Shown: positions 45,519 through 55,729 of the stretch, in pieces
Position numbering within the stretch: position 1 is the first letter of the stretch
Layout: each line of letters begins with the position of its first letter
Source of the DNA: Raffaelea ambrosiae
Lineage: Eukaryota; Ascomycota; Sordariomycetes; Ophiostomatales; Ophiostomataceae
DNA: 64,000 bases
Reading direction: 5' to 3'
NCBI GenBank assembly: GCA_002778195.1
Contig: PCDI01000003.1
Location: forward strand, 1,402,295-1,466,294
The notes under the pieces: generated by a model
Seen by the model: the letters and a program-made list of their open reading frames with translations, nothing else
Told to the model about the DNA's origin: nothing
Database searches by the model: none
Made by a program: the position numbers and the translations under genes

Positions 45519-45914
45519 ATGCCAAACGAAGGATCGCATGTTTCTGTAATCATAAAAAACCCACACCCCATTTATGCCTCCCAGTTTTGCGAAGCAGGGC
45601 TGTGGATTTTTGTCCCTGCGACCGGAGAGTCTTACTACTGCAGTGTCAAAGGCCGTCCTCTACAGTATTTCGAAATCCCCCACTATGACCGCCACAGAAG
45701 CAGGACAATCAAGAAAGACATTTACGTCGGCTTTACTTACAACAGCAAACTGATGAGCAAGGTCAGAGAATCCCTGAAAGTCAAAGAACCAAGCGACAGC
45801 CAGAGCCATCTCTGGGTAGAAGACACGCTGTGGTACTTGACAGCAACGGATATATTATCCTTCGATACATACACCAAGACATTAGATGTTCTTAGAAAAG
45901 AGTTTCAACAGTGA
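45519..45914 (+). CDS. Small protein of an unknown paralogous family, copy B (131 residues)
   Basis: Single exon. The ATG at 45519 is the first in this frame; the frame is open slightly further upstream but only through GTG. Landmarks: HVSVIIKNPHP strand, GLWIFVPATGESYYCSVKG (11 of 15 residues identical to copy A over LWIF..ESYYC), KKDIYVGFTYNSKLMSKVRE, then LWVEDTLWYLTATDI. A minimal upstream ORF (45491-45502) in the leader may dampen translation. No signal peptide. Between A and B the middle segment differs by an insertion (RPLQYFEIPHYDRHRSRT). Function unknown. Confidence 0.65.
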   Translation: MPNEGSHVSVIIKNPHPIYASQFCEAGLWIFVPATGESYYCSVKGRPLQYFEIPHYDRHRSRTIKKDIYVGFTYNSKLMSKVRESLKVKEPSDSQSHLWVEDTLWYLTATDILSFDTYTKTLDVLRKEFQQ

Positions 45915-46290
45915 CGGCTTAATCCAAAGATTTCTAGAAAGTCAAAGAAATACGGAAACAGAATTGTCAACCATTCTGTCGCTGCAGTGAATAGTGAGTA
46001 CATTAATTAGAAACCCTTACCATGTGAACTCTTATAACGTGCAGTAAAACGGCCTTGATGCCTTTTTTTCCTATTCTACTTTGATCTGTTTGCATGGTTG
46101 CTTGGTTCAATGTCATTCAAAAGTGCATTTTCGGGGATGAAGTCGGGTCATTTGGCAGCCGTGCGCCTTTTGGCAGAGGAAGAAACAGAGACGGTGGACA
46201 CGAAAGCAATGCAGGGCCAGTCGCAGCACGACCAGGCAGCGATTGGGTGACTGGGCACTACGAGGCTTCCTCAGACCGCTGGTCTTTTCG
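45915..46290. other. Convergent spacer between small paralogs B and C
   Basis: 3' regions of B (plus) and C (minus). No gene seen. Confidence 0.5.
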
Positions 46291-46716
46291 CTACATTTCA
46301 AGTATGGCACTTGCCACAGTCATCTCAACCTGACTGACCCGTTCGTTTGTGAAATACCCTTCTTCGGCCATCTTTTTCAGGGCATTCAGAGCCCACTGGG
46401 TGTCGTCAAACCCAATGTTTCCATTCTCGAGGGGAATCGAGCGGACGAGCCCGAGGAGGTCACCACACTTGTGCGCCTCGCCGACGAAGATGCTCTTCAT
46501 CAGCTCGTCCTTTTTGGCAGGCACATAGTTCTCGTACTCTTTGTACTCCAGTGCGCCAAGGGGGCCACTGGCGAAGCAGAGGCGCCGGCTTTCGTGGTAG
46601 AGGTATCCGGGGAGAATCCAGATAAAGACTTGGCGGAAGTTGAAATCCTTAGTTTCGTCCAGCATGTTGACGAGAACGTACACCAAGTTGTTGGTTGTGA
46701 GCATTGGGTCCTCCAT
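46291..46716 (-). CDS. Small protein of an unknown paralogous family, copy C (141 residues)
   Basis: Single visible exon on the minus strand. The N-terminal strand is NNLVYVLVNM, then VFIWILPGYLYHESRRLC, KSIFVGEAHKCGDLLGLV and QWALNALKKMAEEGYFTNER. These align in order with copies A and B although overall identity is low; copy C is the most divergent. Upstream on the minus strand are a TATATA box (46909-46914), an 11-codon upstream ORF (46899-46864), and a possible 5' UTR intron (GTAGGT donor near 46761 with a TACTAAT branch). A short coding exon upstream of that intron cannot be ruled out. Function unknown. Confidence 0.6.
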   Translation of the reverse strand: MEDPMLTTNNLVYVLVNMLDETKDFNFRQVFIWILPGYLYHESRRLCFASGPLGALEYKEYENYVPAKKDELMKSIFVGEAHKCGDLLGLVRSIPLENGNIGFDDTQWALNALKKMAEEGYFTNERVSQVEMTVASAILEM

Positions 46717-46863
46717 GTTGGCAGATTAGTATGTCACTTTCCGAGGAAATGGAAACCTACCTTTCCTGCAAGAGTCGGAATCGGTGTCTGGTGTGCAAAC
46801 GAGAACAGACAATGTTGGATGAGCGCAATGATGACAAAGGGCAATGCTGTGGTGCTGCAGTGT

Positions 46864-46899
46864 CTACTGTTTTGACGGGATGAGAGACTGAGTGCTCAT
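46864..46899 (-). other. Upstream ORF in the leader of small paralog C
   Basis: ATG AGC ACT CAG ... CAG TAG on the minus strand, 11 sense codons, starting about 10 bp after the TATA element. Its position so close to the TATA box means it is translated only if transcription starts very near. Confidence 0.3.
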
Positions 46900-46908
46900 T
46901 TACGGGCA

Positions 46909-46914
46909 TATATA
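46909..46914 (-). promoter_or_regulatory. TATA box of small paralog C
   Basis: TATATA within GTTATATATGCCC on the minus strand, about 190 bp upstream of the chosen ATG; the distance suggests a long leader or leader intron. Confidence 0.4.
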
Positions 46915-47142
46915 ACACTTTCTTCAAGGAAAGTAGATGGATATGATGGGAGTCCAGTTGATCGCAGACAAAGGACAACATGCTTTGTTAGTAGTCAACT
47001 AGCCAATTCAATGTTGTCACACGTCTGAACAGTCCAAAGACAGACACCAGCAAATTTGGATTAAACCTCATAAACAGAACAAAAAGACCTAAACTTGTTC
47101 TCTTCCTACGATGCGTTGTTGTTTTTGTTTCCCCCGAAAGAA

Positions 47143-50100
47143 TCAACTTTCCTCCTTTGCAGTTCCTTGTTCTCCAGAGGTGTCTTGTTTCTCATGAACA
47201 GGAAGATCAAACTCTTTGGTTTTGCCGTCCGGCTTCACCAGCGTGATTGTCGTCTTTGGATCTTGCGAATACACACGTAGGCCCAGAACACAAACCTAGA
47301 AGGAGAATCAGCACTCGTCACATAGTTGCATGTTCAAGTCGCACAGCACGACGTACCGCACTCCAGGGAGGCGTTTCGTAATCCTCGTGCTGGTGGCAGC
47401 ACAAGAGAGGGAAAACCTTCCATTCTTCGTCTCTCAAGACGGGACGATTCTTCTTGCCACAGTCCTTCTTGGAGCACTTGTTGCCGCAGCCTTTCAGACC
47501 ATGCGAGTCGTTGTCATCGCTGCTGTCGTCACTGAGCAGGTCGTCTTCGTCCTCCTCAGAGTCCGAATCAAAGTCCGGTTCGGGCTGTGGCTCTGGCTCC
47601 TCGTAGCTGAAGTCTGTATCTGTTTCCGAGTCGGATTCGTCCTTCTTCTTGCCGTCTCTGTCATCTTTTTTCTTCTCCGCGTCATGCTTCTGATCATCGT
47701 CTTTCTCTTCTGGTCCCTCTTCCTTCTTTTCTGCTTCTTTTCCCTTGTCGTCTTTGTCTTTGCCCTGCTCCTTTCCCTCTTTCTTTTTCAGCATCTTGGC
47801 CTTTTTCTTTTCCTTGAGTCGCTTGTTCTTTCTCCACTTCTTCGCCTGCTCACGCCACTTCTTGTCTCTCTCCTGGAGTTTCTTCTCCTTCAGCCACCTC
47901 TTCTTTGCTCTGGCACGGTCCAGCCTCTTGGCACGGTGCAGTTCTAGCGCCAGGTCCTCGTCCGAAACACCATCGCCCTTCATGTGGGCAAAATCGTATC
48001 GCTGTCCGACCTGGCGCAGCTTGTCGGGGTTTTTGTCGGCCATGGCGCGCACAACCTCGTCGACTGTCATCTTGGACTTGACGCGATGCGGCGTCACCTG
48101 CGGCAGGACTTCGTACGTGCCCGCTGTGTCGATGTCCACCTCACAGCTGATGGCCCGCGCTTCGTAGCTATTGGGCGACTGTACGATGGATACGATGTTT
48201 CGGTTCTTGTCGTCTGTATCTTTATCATTCTCCTCCAGAGCGAAGTCGTTACGATCGTTGTCGTTGCCAGTCGCCTTGCGCAGGACAAAATGGAGATGGT
48301 ATTTGTATTGTCCCCTAAGGCCCCGGAAGTACCTCTCATCGAGCTGTGACAGCACAAAGACCATGGTGCCCGGCTTCTTGATGTCGACAACAAACTTGGT
48401 CTGGAGGTAGCCCGCAACGAAAGAGACGTTGACGCTAGCCCACTGCTGAACGACGGTCCACTGGGCATCGAAGGTACGCGTGCGGTGCAGCCAGACAAAG
48501 GTCTCGAGCATATCCTTGTACGTCATCCAGAAGACGCCGTTGTCTCCGAAGGTGTAGCCCAGTTTCTTGATCCAGTAGGGCGTCCACTCTTTGGAGCCAT
48601 CGGACCATGGGCCGTGCCAGTCGCCCAAGCCCGTGTACTTGTCTCGATGGCCCCATGGGTTCCTACATGTATGAGCATGAGAAAGGAAAAAAAACAAAAA
48701 CAAAAAACAAAAAACAAAAAACAAAAAAAACAGACAGCAATACCGGGAGAAGAAGGCTGGGCGGAAGAGTGTGATTTACCTGATTTTGACCAGCCGGACC
48801 TTCTTGCCATCCTCGCCGGCTTCTTCGACGGCCTGCAATACCGAATAGCAGTGGTTCAGAGCCAGGCCATTGCGGCTGTCTGCATCGTACTGGTAGTAGT
48901 CCGTATTGAGAATCGAAAGGCCGTACACAAACTTGCCCCCGGTGTTCACCAGCTCGCCCCAGAGGTGGTCCTTGTCGAGCACGCGGCTGGACACCACGGT
49001 GGTGTTGACGCCGCCCGTGAGATCCTCGATACCCTCGCCGAACGAGCCGCCCGTCATGGCGCCGTAGTCGCCGTGGGCTTTGGCGTAGGCCTTTTCAAGG
49101 AGGGGCAGCCACGTCTCGTTCTCGTCCTCGCAGCGGGCAAACGACAGCGCCTCGGAGCCGGTCTGGTAGCGCTCGCGGTGCTCGGTGGCGCGCTTGAGCG
49201 TAGCGTCGTGGACCTCCAGGTCAAAGTTTTCCCGCTTCAGGTACAGGTTGTCGTCGACCACGACAGCAAACCAGGCGCCATCTCGCTGGAAAACAAAGCC
49301 GTAGACGCCGCAGGCCTCGTCGCGGGCGACGCAGATACGCTCCATGAGATCGGCGCGGTGGGCCAGCGAGGCCACGCCGGCGATGAACCAGCAGTCGCCC
49401 ACAGAGCCCTGGCGGACTTCGGATTGGGGGAAGCCACCGTCGACCGTGAACGTGGGCTCTCTGAAGATCCAGTCGACCCGGTGCACCGACTTGGGGTTGT
49501 GCTCCGGCTCCAGACCGCTGTCGAAACCCTGCTGGCGCACGAGGCCGCGCAGGCAGTTGCGCATCGGGTCGTCCTCGAGGTTGTAGTCCGGGTCGGTGAA
49601 CTTGGCATTGGCGCGGTGGCACTCGCGGACGATACGGGCCACGGTAGCCCGACAGGCCGCGGCGGCTGCTTCGTAGCTCTCGGCGGCGTTCCTGGTCGAG
49701 GCCGCGGCATTGGTATCAGCCATGACGGAGATAGTGGACCACGACATGGACGAGACGGAGGCCGGCGTAACCGCGGCCTCAGACGACGACGACGACGACG
49801 ACGACGATGTTGTCTTCTTGTCGTCGTGGCTGCCCCTGCCGAGAACATCATCCGTCGACAGGAGCTGCTTGTACATGCGTCGCGGGAAGACGGAGGTGAC
49901 CTTGCCGGGACGCTTCGCTTGGAAGTCGGCCCAGAACTCGGTGAGCACCTGCTGGGGGTTCTTCTCCTTCTTCTTTTTCTTCTTCTTGGACGCTTGCGAA
50001 GCGAGCACGGGCGCCGATCTTGCTGGAAACTTGTCGTCATCGCTGGACATTTCCCCAGGGGCGCTATCGGGTAAGTCTGTGGTCAAAGGAACACCCCTTG

Positions 50101-50206
50101 GGACAGACTCCAGGTTCTCGCAGCCAGCATGCTCCGGGTGCTTGTCCTCCTCGTGGTTGTTGCCACAAGGAGGCTTGGCGGCTTTCGGTGCCGCCTTTCC
50201 AGACAT
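47143..50206 (-). CDS. Calpain-like cysteine protease (family C2) with a charged insertion
   Basis: Minus-strand exons: 50206-48780, 48662-47357 and 47295-47143; 961 residues. The catalytic triad is complete: Cys272 in QGSVGDCWFIAG, His452 in GLALNHCYSVL and Asn477 in the exon-junction motif RNPWG. The N-terminus is low-complexity (K7, S9, poly-D/E), followed by the calpain protease core (~205-560) and a C2-like beta domain (~575-690). Then comes a ~150-residue Lys/Glu/Asp-rich insertion (47480-47950), predicted coiled and disordered, before the final beta strand VCVLGLRVYSQDPKTT in exon 3. Not PalB/Rim13, which has an N-terminal MIT region. Reading past the GTACGT donor at 47356 would lose that final strand. 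A TATAAAAA lies 75 bp upstream. Calpains are calcium-responsive in animals; in fungi this class is little studied. Confidence 0.9.
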
Positions 50207-50861
50207 ATTGGCAGAGATGTGCTGGATGTTCTGATGCTGAGTTGTTGGATCACGCTGTCTGCCTTGCGCTGATGGCCGGCTTTTTATACTTGAGGCACAC
50301 CGGCAGGATAACTGGTCATCGTGCCTCATGCAGTTTCTTTATTGGTCCTCAGGCTACCAACCTCTATGACCCAGTTGCACCAGTTGGAATCCAGTTGTGC
50401 TTTCCACACCCCGGATATGTATGTGGCAAGCACGTTTGCTAGTGAGGTAGACGGGAAATCCTCTTGAGTAACGACGACAATAACGGGCCGTGGCAACCGC
50501 CCAGGGACGCACAAGGGGCCTCCATTAAGGTTCTTGTACTCTTCCGAGATCCAGAACCTCGCGGGTAGTTGATTTCGTCAAACACGCTTGTACAAGGCCG
50601 TGGAAGGTGGCACGCACGCAGAATTCTACATATCAAATACCCTTTGCTAGTGGTAAAGTGCAGATGCGTTAGACAGCAAGCAACCTGTGACATTGAAAGC
50701 TACAAAGAAACATGGGCTTTGCTTTCTTTTTTGGGCAACCGGGAACAGAAAACGGAGGGTTGTCTTCCAATTTCTGGCACATAAGCGAGACGTCAAGGTA
50801 CCTTGTTCGACGTCGAGACGAACTAGTCCCCGCTCTGCAGATGCAAAATCTATCTGCCGCT
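50207..50861. other. Tandem intergenic region
   Basis: Promoter of the calpain-like gene (TATA at 50281-50288, minus strand) and 3' region of the GH30 gene. No additional gene seen. Confidence 0.5.
50281..50288 (-). promoter_or_regulatory. TATA box of the calpain-like gene
   Basis: TATAAAAA on the minus strand, 75 bp before the ATG at 50206; supports that start over the in-frame ATG at 50329, which lies upstream of it. Confidence 0.5.
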
Positions 50862-52507
50862 TCACTTGGCCAGTTTGACAATGATACTAAGCATCCCGTG
50901 CGCAGGTGCCGCTGCTCCAGCCGCCGTTCCATTTTCGGCAAAGGCCACGCCTGTCCCTTCCATGTCCCGTGTTGCGTCTGTGATCCATGCCTGCGCCTCG
51001 ATGTTGGCCGGGACTCCAATGTCCACACCAATGGGCGTGTCTGTATCGCCGTCGTTGACGACAACAACAGCCACCGACCCGTCTGGGTTGTGGAACGCCG
51101 TTGTGAGCAGAGGCGGCCCTGTCAACGGCGCGCTGCTGGTCAAGGTCGTGGCCACACGAACAGCACCCGGCCGTGCTGCCCGGCTGTACTGCGCAAAGGC
51201 CCACAGCCGCTTGGCCACGGTGTACGTGCTGTTGTCCACAAGCACAAGCTTCTCGTTGTTGTTGCTGTTTGTGGTTTCATCTTGTGTGGCCACCCACCAC
51301 AGGTAGGCGCTCACGTTGCCGTCTGTCAGAGCCGTGTGGATGTTGTGCGCCCAGGTCAGACCGTCGCCGGCCGTGGCCTTTGTGTCGTTGGCGGCGCTGG
51401 CGTTGGCCGAGAACCAGGCCGTGGACCAGCGGCCGCCCAGGTCGGCAGTCTCGGTCTGCCACACCTTGCGCGTGGTCGGCAGTGTGCCGTCAATCTTGGA
51501 CGTGTACACATGGCTGGTCACGACGCCGACCAGAGGCTCTGCGTCGGCGGCGACAATGTCACGAGTCATGTTGCGCTGGGTGGCCCAGCCGGTGGCGTCG
51601 CAGCAGGCAATGCGCACATCAGAGAGGCTGCTGGCTTGGAGCGCCGGGTGGAGCACCTTGATGAAGTCGGCCGCCTGCCGGCCGTCCATCTGCATGGAGG
51701 CGTAGCTGGTTCTGTAGTCAAGGGTCAGGCAAGAGCAGCAAGAAACGATGCATCGTCAATGAGAATAACACACCGAAAATCTGGTTCGTTGAGAAATCCC
51801 AGATGCGTAATGTTCACGCCGTTTTCCTGCCTTATTTAGTTCGCCTGTCCCAGAGAGGGCAAGCATTCATGCTCTAGGAGACAAAACATACGCGGTACAG
51901 CTGCACATTCTTCACGAGATAATCTGCGTACGCCTGCCGCCAGTCGCCAGTGGTGCAGTTGGCACCTGGGCTGCCACACAGGAAGCCGCCGTCTGCGTCG
52001 TTGTTGTTTGTTTTCATGAACCCAGGAGCCGACCATGCGTCGGCATAGAATGTCTTGACGCCATATTTGACCTGCTGGGATCAGCAAAGCAAAAAGGTCA
52101 AACAGAAGCACGGGGAAACCTACAGCTTGCTGGGAAACCCACAGCTGGCCCGAGTCTTTGCCGTCCCAGACATACGCCGGTTTGTCTTTTGGGCTGGCCG
52201 GCGCTGTGGGCGCAATGGTGTTCATCCAGTCCAGAGAGCTGTTGGGGCTGCTGCCGATGCCATTGCGCACAATGGTGAAGCCGGCGCCTGTGGTGGCATT
52301 GAAGAGCAAGTCCACTAGAGCTGCTCGTTTGGCCTCGGGCAGGCTGATGATCCCGTTGGCCCGCTGGAAAGCCTCACTGAAGCCGAAGCCATCGATGGTC
52401 TGGTATGTCGTGTTCAGGTTGACAGTGACCAAGACAGGCTCGCCCGCTGCCAATGCTCGGGAAAAGCCCAGGAAACTGGCTGCCAGAACTGCTGAGATCG
52501 AATACAT
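50862..52507 (-). CDS. Secreted glycoside hydrolase family 30 enzyme
   Basis: Minus-strand exons: 52507-52124, 52071-51892, 51826-51774 and 51711-50862; 488 residues. A signal peptide (MYSISAVLAASFLGF..ALA) precedes the (beta/alpha)8 barrel start TIDGFGFSEAFQRANGII. The retaining catalytic pair is visible: acid/base Glu202 in FLNEPD (encoded by the 53-bp exon 3) and nucleophile Glu293 in QTETADLGG. The C-terminal half forms the GH30 beta-sandwich (VAVVVVNDGDTDTPIGV). Several Asn-X-Ser/Thr sites fit secretion. GH30 members hydrolyse beta-1,6-galactan, beta-1,6-glucan, xylan or glucosylceramide; the overall pattern suggests the fungal endo-beta-1,6-galactanase type, but subfamily assignment needs a comparison. 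All four exons are needed to restore KYGVKTFYADAWSAPGFMK and NEPDFRTSYASM. Confidence 0.9.
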
Positions 52508-53788
52508 GACTCTTGCATATGCCTACTGCTCGACAAAGCCATCGCGAGGATACACAAAGAGGCCACTGGCCCCTTTTCTCGTTTTGACATGCCCGGCCCT
52601 CAATACGGACAAGGACACTGTCTTCATCTCGTTTATACTTGTTCGGACCGGTAGAGGCTAAATGGAACAGCACGAAAGCAGAGGTTCTCGGAGAACCGCG
52701 ATCGTGGCGTTTGCGGAGAAGGCTCTCTTCGCTTGGCTGCGGATACATAGTGCCCATCGTGTCTGCATTTAGGCTGCTTGTCCCTCATCTCTGGACACTT
52801 TATCTGGTTCCAGATCTGGTATCCCCTCGACAGGAACAGTCGAACCACCGCGCATGCTTTGGCAGGGCAAACGAGCCGCAATTGGAATGGGCTGCCGCAA
52901 AATGTCACGATTTCTGTTATCAGACGGCGTTCAACCACTAATTCGCCCTGCTGATTCGCCCAGCGGTCAATGTTCATGGTGACGACACGACAGCATTCGC
53001 GGGCCAATGGGGATCCACCTGAACCGAGCTAAAGCTGCCGAAAACACGTGGTCGCAACCAGCCCCCGCCGCCCAAAGCACGACACGGACGCGGCAAGAGC
53101 GACGGTCGCAAGTCGTGCCTTCCTTACGCGCAAGGACCAGGAGGCTCTTTTCTTTCGGGTTCTGTCCACATCCACATTTCCCACCATTTCCCACGTTAAG
53201 TTCTTCTTCTCGTCTCGGACTCCATTTCTGTCGCCCGGCCTCCCTCCGCCCCTTGCCAGTCCTCCACTTGCCGATGCTCGGTCTCTGTGGGCGATCCCTT
53301 TAGCGTCAGTCTCGTCTCTCCCACTAGTGCGCTGGACCGTGCGATTACTCGTCTCATTGTTTGCCCTTGTGGCCCAACTCACCCCTCAGCTTGCTTTTTG
53401 GCAACCCTCTGGCAAACATCACGATATCCGGTCCCGGAGACGAGCATTCAACGCTGTGGCTCTGACCTTGGCGCCGCACATAATAACTCAGATCCCACCT
53501 GAACGACATCCGCGCAGGCCGCATAGAGACCCCAACCCAGGCCGCACGACGTCACAGACCTGTCGCCCACATGTTCCACTAGCTGGAAGACCTCGTTGCT
53601 GCACCCCTCATCTCTCCTCGCTGCTTGCGGGCCTGCAACTCACCGCTCGCTCTGCATTTCTGCGACCCCCTGCGTCCGCGCAGGTTATTTGAAAGAGCCC
53701 GACTCGTCTCTGCCACTCGCGCGCGGACGGCGCGCCTCCATTTCGGTCCTGTCTTGACTTGTCTCGACGCCCCATCCCAAACGCCGAT
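52508..53788. other. Divergent intergenic region between GH30 and the RING/TRAF gene
   Basis: About 1.3 kb. The half next to the RING gene (53150-53750) is C/T-rich, like a fungal 5' leader. Open frames here have no recognisable domain. Confidence 0.5.
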
Positions 53789-55729
53789 ATGCCGCCGAAT
53801 ACACCAGAAGAGGAGTGGTTTGAAGGCGAGAATACGGCCAACCGCGCACCAACACGGAGCGAGAACCCTGTCGAGATCATCTTGACGGACCCAGGTCGGC
53901 TGGAAGCCGTGTACCAGGAGAACGGAGGCGAGGTGCGCTATCATGATGGCGCCGCGGATGCCGCTCAGACACACGCCATAGACGACACGAGAACACAAAG
54001 TCAAGACCAGGCCTGGTCCCTCGCACAAGTCAGAGAAACCGCGGCGTTATTACGAGACTTGGGGCAAGCATCCTCCATTCCCGTCGAGTCCACCCAGTCC
54101 GACAACTCGGAAGAAAATGTGCTACAACCTCCGAATACCGGTGCCGCTGAATATATCCCCGAAATTGTCCAGCTGGAGCCCGCTACGAGCGCGGAAAATG
54201 TACAACCGCAAGATGCCATCGCACTCGCCGTGGAGCGGCTACCGAGCCAAAGTGCGCAGGTGACACGAGCAAAGATGGCAGAGATGGACTGGCACGCCTT
54301 GGAGTACGTCGGCACCTATGACGAGAACCTCGATTGTCCTATCTGTCGGTCACCGCTGGTTGAGCCCCGGATCACCATGTGCTTCCACATCTTCTGCGAC
54401 AAGTGCCTCAAGCAGAGTCTCGAACATGGCGATCGATGCCCCATCGACCGCAATCTGATCCAGTCTTTCGAGACGCTACAGGGCCCCGTCCCATGGCGCG
54501 CGGCGCCGCCGATTATCTCGAACCAGCTCGACAACCTCCAAGTACGCTGCCCAAACACACGCTGCGACCATGTCTGCGCCCGATCACTCTTGGAGCACCA
54601 CTATAAGGTCGACTGTCCATTCACAAAGGTCGCCTGCCCGGATCCGAAATGCGCAAAGCTCGTCTCGCGCCGCGATAGCGAGGAGGGCAGTTGTCTTCAC
54701 AAGGAGGTCGACTGCGTCCACTGTGACAAGCGTGTTGAGCTCGCGTCGCTTGACGAGCACTACGACAAGGACTGCAACCAAAAAGAGATAACGTGCGAGC
54801 ATTGCTTGGCAGAGGTGCCACGACACCGGCACGGCATGCACGTTGCCAACTGCACGGAGCGTGTCCTCGAGTGCAAATACAAGACATCCGGCTGCGACTA
54901 CAAGGCCAAGATGAAAGATTTTGGCGAGCATGAGCGCAACTGCCTGTATGGCATGATCATGCGCATGAACCGTGCGCACCGGGCAGACATGGACAATTTG
55001 GAGAGCGTTCTTCAGGATTCACAAGAGCGCGTGCAGAAGCTGGAGCTCGAGCTGGTTTCCCGGCCGCCGGCATTTGCGCCCCCTCCGCCTCCGCCGGGCA
55101 TGCCTCTATCCCTGCCTGCACATATGCACATGCCCATGTCGATGGCCGCACATCAGTCGTCGCTCTTTGACTATGCACAGCCCCACTGCGAAGGCAACAC
55201 TCTGCATGATGCGACCGCTGGAGCTGGCTCATCGGGCATCGTGGCCCCGTCGCCGCCCATGGGCACCTCGGCACTGCGGCGTGACGGCAGCTCTGACAGC
55301 GACGATAGGATCAACCGGGTCATTGCCTACATCGACATCTTCGACGCCAAGGTGGAGAATCTGGAGAGGTATCTCGGCGAGGTGGATGCCCGGCAGGTGC
55401 AACTGCTGATGAACGAGTTGGGGCCGCTCAAGGACCAGATTTTGGAACTGCGCAACAGCATGGGCCATATGGGTATGTACGTACGCTGGCTGATGGAGTC
55501 ATTCCGGCAGACAACAAAACGCTCTGTTGGCCTTGGTGCTGTCGGTGCTGTCAGCGGCGATGAAGACGTCGCCGGCCGGACTGCTGCCCCAGCTGCAGCG
55601 GCAGCGGCAGCTGGCCAAAATAGGCGTGGCCCAGCCGCCGTTCCGCGTCCTGTTGGCGGAGGCTTAGCTGGTGGCGTCAGCAGGCCACCGAGGCGGATGA
55701 GCGACCGGGAGAACCCGCCTCGTCTTTGA
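53789..55729 (+). CDS. RING-finger/TRAF-type zinc-finger protein, probable E3 ubiquitin ligase
   Basis: Intronless, 646 residues. The first ATG in frame (53789) was used; upstream codons need a TTG start. N-terminal ~180 residues are acidic and disordered. A C3HC4 RING follows at ~183-222: CPICRSPLVEPRITMCFHIF then CDKCLKQSLEHGDRCPIDR. TRAF-type zinc fingers cover ~250-385 (RCPNTRCDHVCARSLLEHH, CVHCDKRVELASLDEHYDK, CEHCLAEVPRHRHGMH, CKYKTSGCDYKAKM). A coiled coil (~400-430, NLESVLQDSQERVQKLELEL), a Pro/Met-rich linker and a second helical stretch (~505-575) come before an Ala/Arg-rich tail. Architecture equals fungal TRAF-like RING proteins; the substrate is unknown. No MATH/TRAF-C domain, so not a canonical animal TRAF. 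Confidence 0.88.
   Translation: MPPNTPEEEWFEGENTANRAPTRSENPVEIILTDPGRLEAVYQENGGEVRYHDGAADAAQTHAIDDTRTQSQDQAWSLAQVRETAALLRDLGQASSIPVESTQSDNSEENVLQPPNTGAAEYIPEIVQLEPATSAENVQPQDAIALAVERLPSQSAQVTRAKMAEMDWHALEYVGTYDENLDCPICRSPLVEPRITMCFHIFCDKCLKQSLEHGDRCPIDRNLIQSFETLQGPVPWRAAPPIISNQLDNLQVRCPNTRCDHVCARSLLEHHYKVDCPFTKVACPDPKCAKLVSRRDSEEGSCLHKEVDCVHCDKRVELASLDEHYDKDCNQKEITCEHCLAEVPRHRHGMHVANCTERVLECKYKTSGCDYKAKMKDFGEHERNCLYGMIMRMNRAHRADMDNLESVLQDSQERVQKLELELVSRPPAFAPPPPPPGMPLSLPAHMHMPMSMAAHQSSLFDYAQPHCEGNTLHDATAGAGSSGIVAPSPPMGTSALRRDGSSDSDDRINRVIAYIDIFDAKVENLERYLGEVDARQVQLLMNELGPLKDQILELRNSMGHMGMYVRWLMESFRQTTKRSVGLGAVGAVSGDEDVAGRTAAPAAAAAAAGQNRRGPAAVPRPVGGGLAGGVSRPPRRMSDRENPPRL

Larger units (their letters stand above)
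46717..47142. other. Promoter and leader of small paralog C and 3' region of the calpain-like gene
   Basis: Contains the TATATA box, the short upstream ORF and the possible leader intron described for copy C. The rest is AT-rich with no further gene. Confidence 0.5.

Noticed and set aside
48485..50074. 529-codon frame opposite the calpain gene
   Set aside because: Antisense shadow of a GC-rich coding region; the minus strand has the complete catalytic triad.
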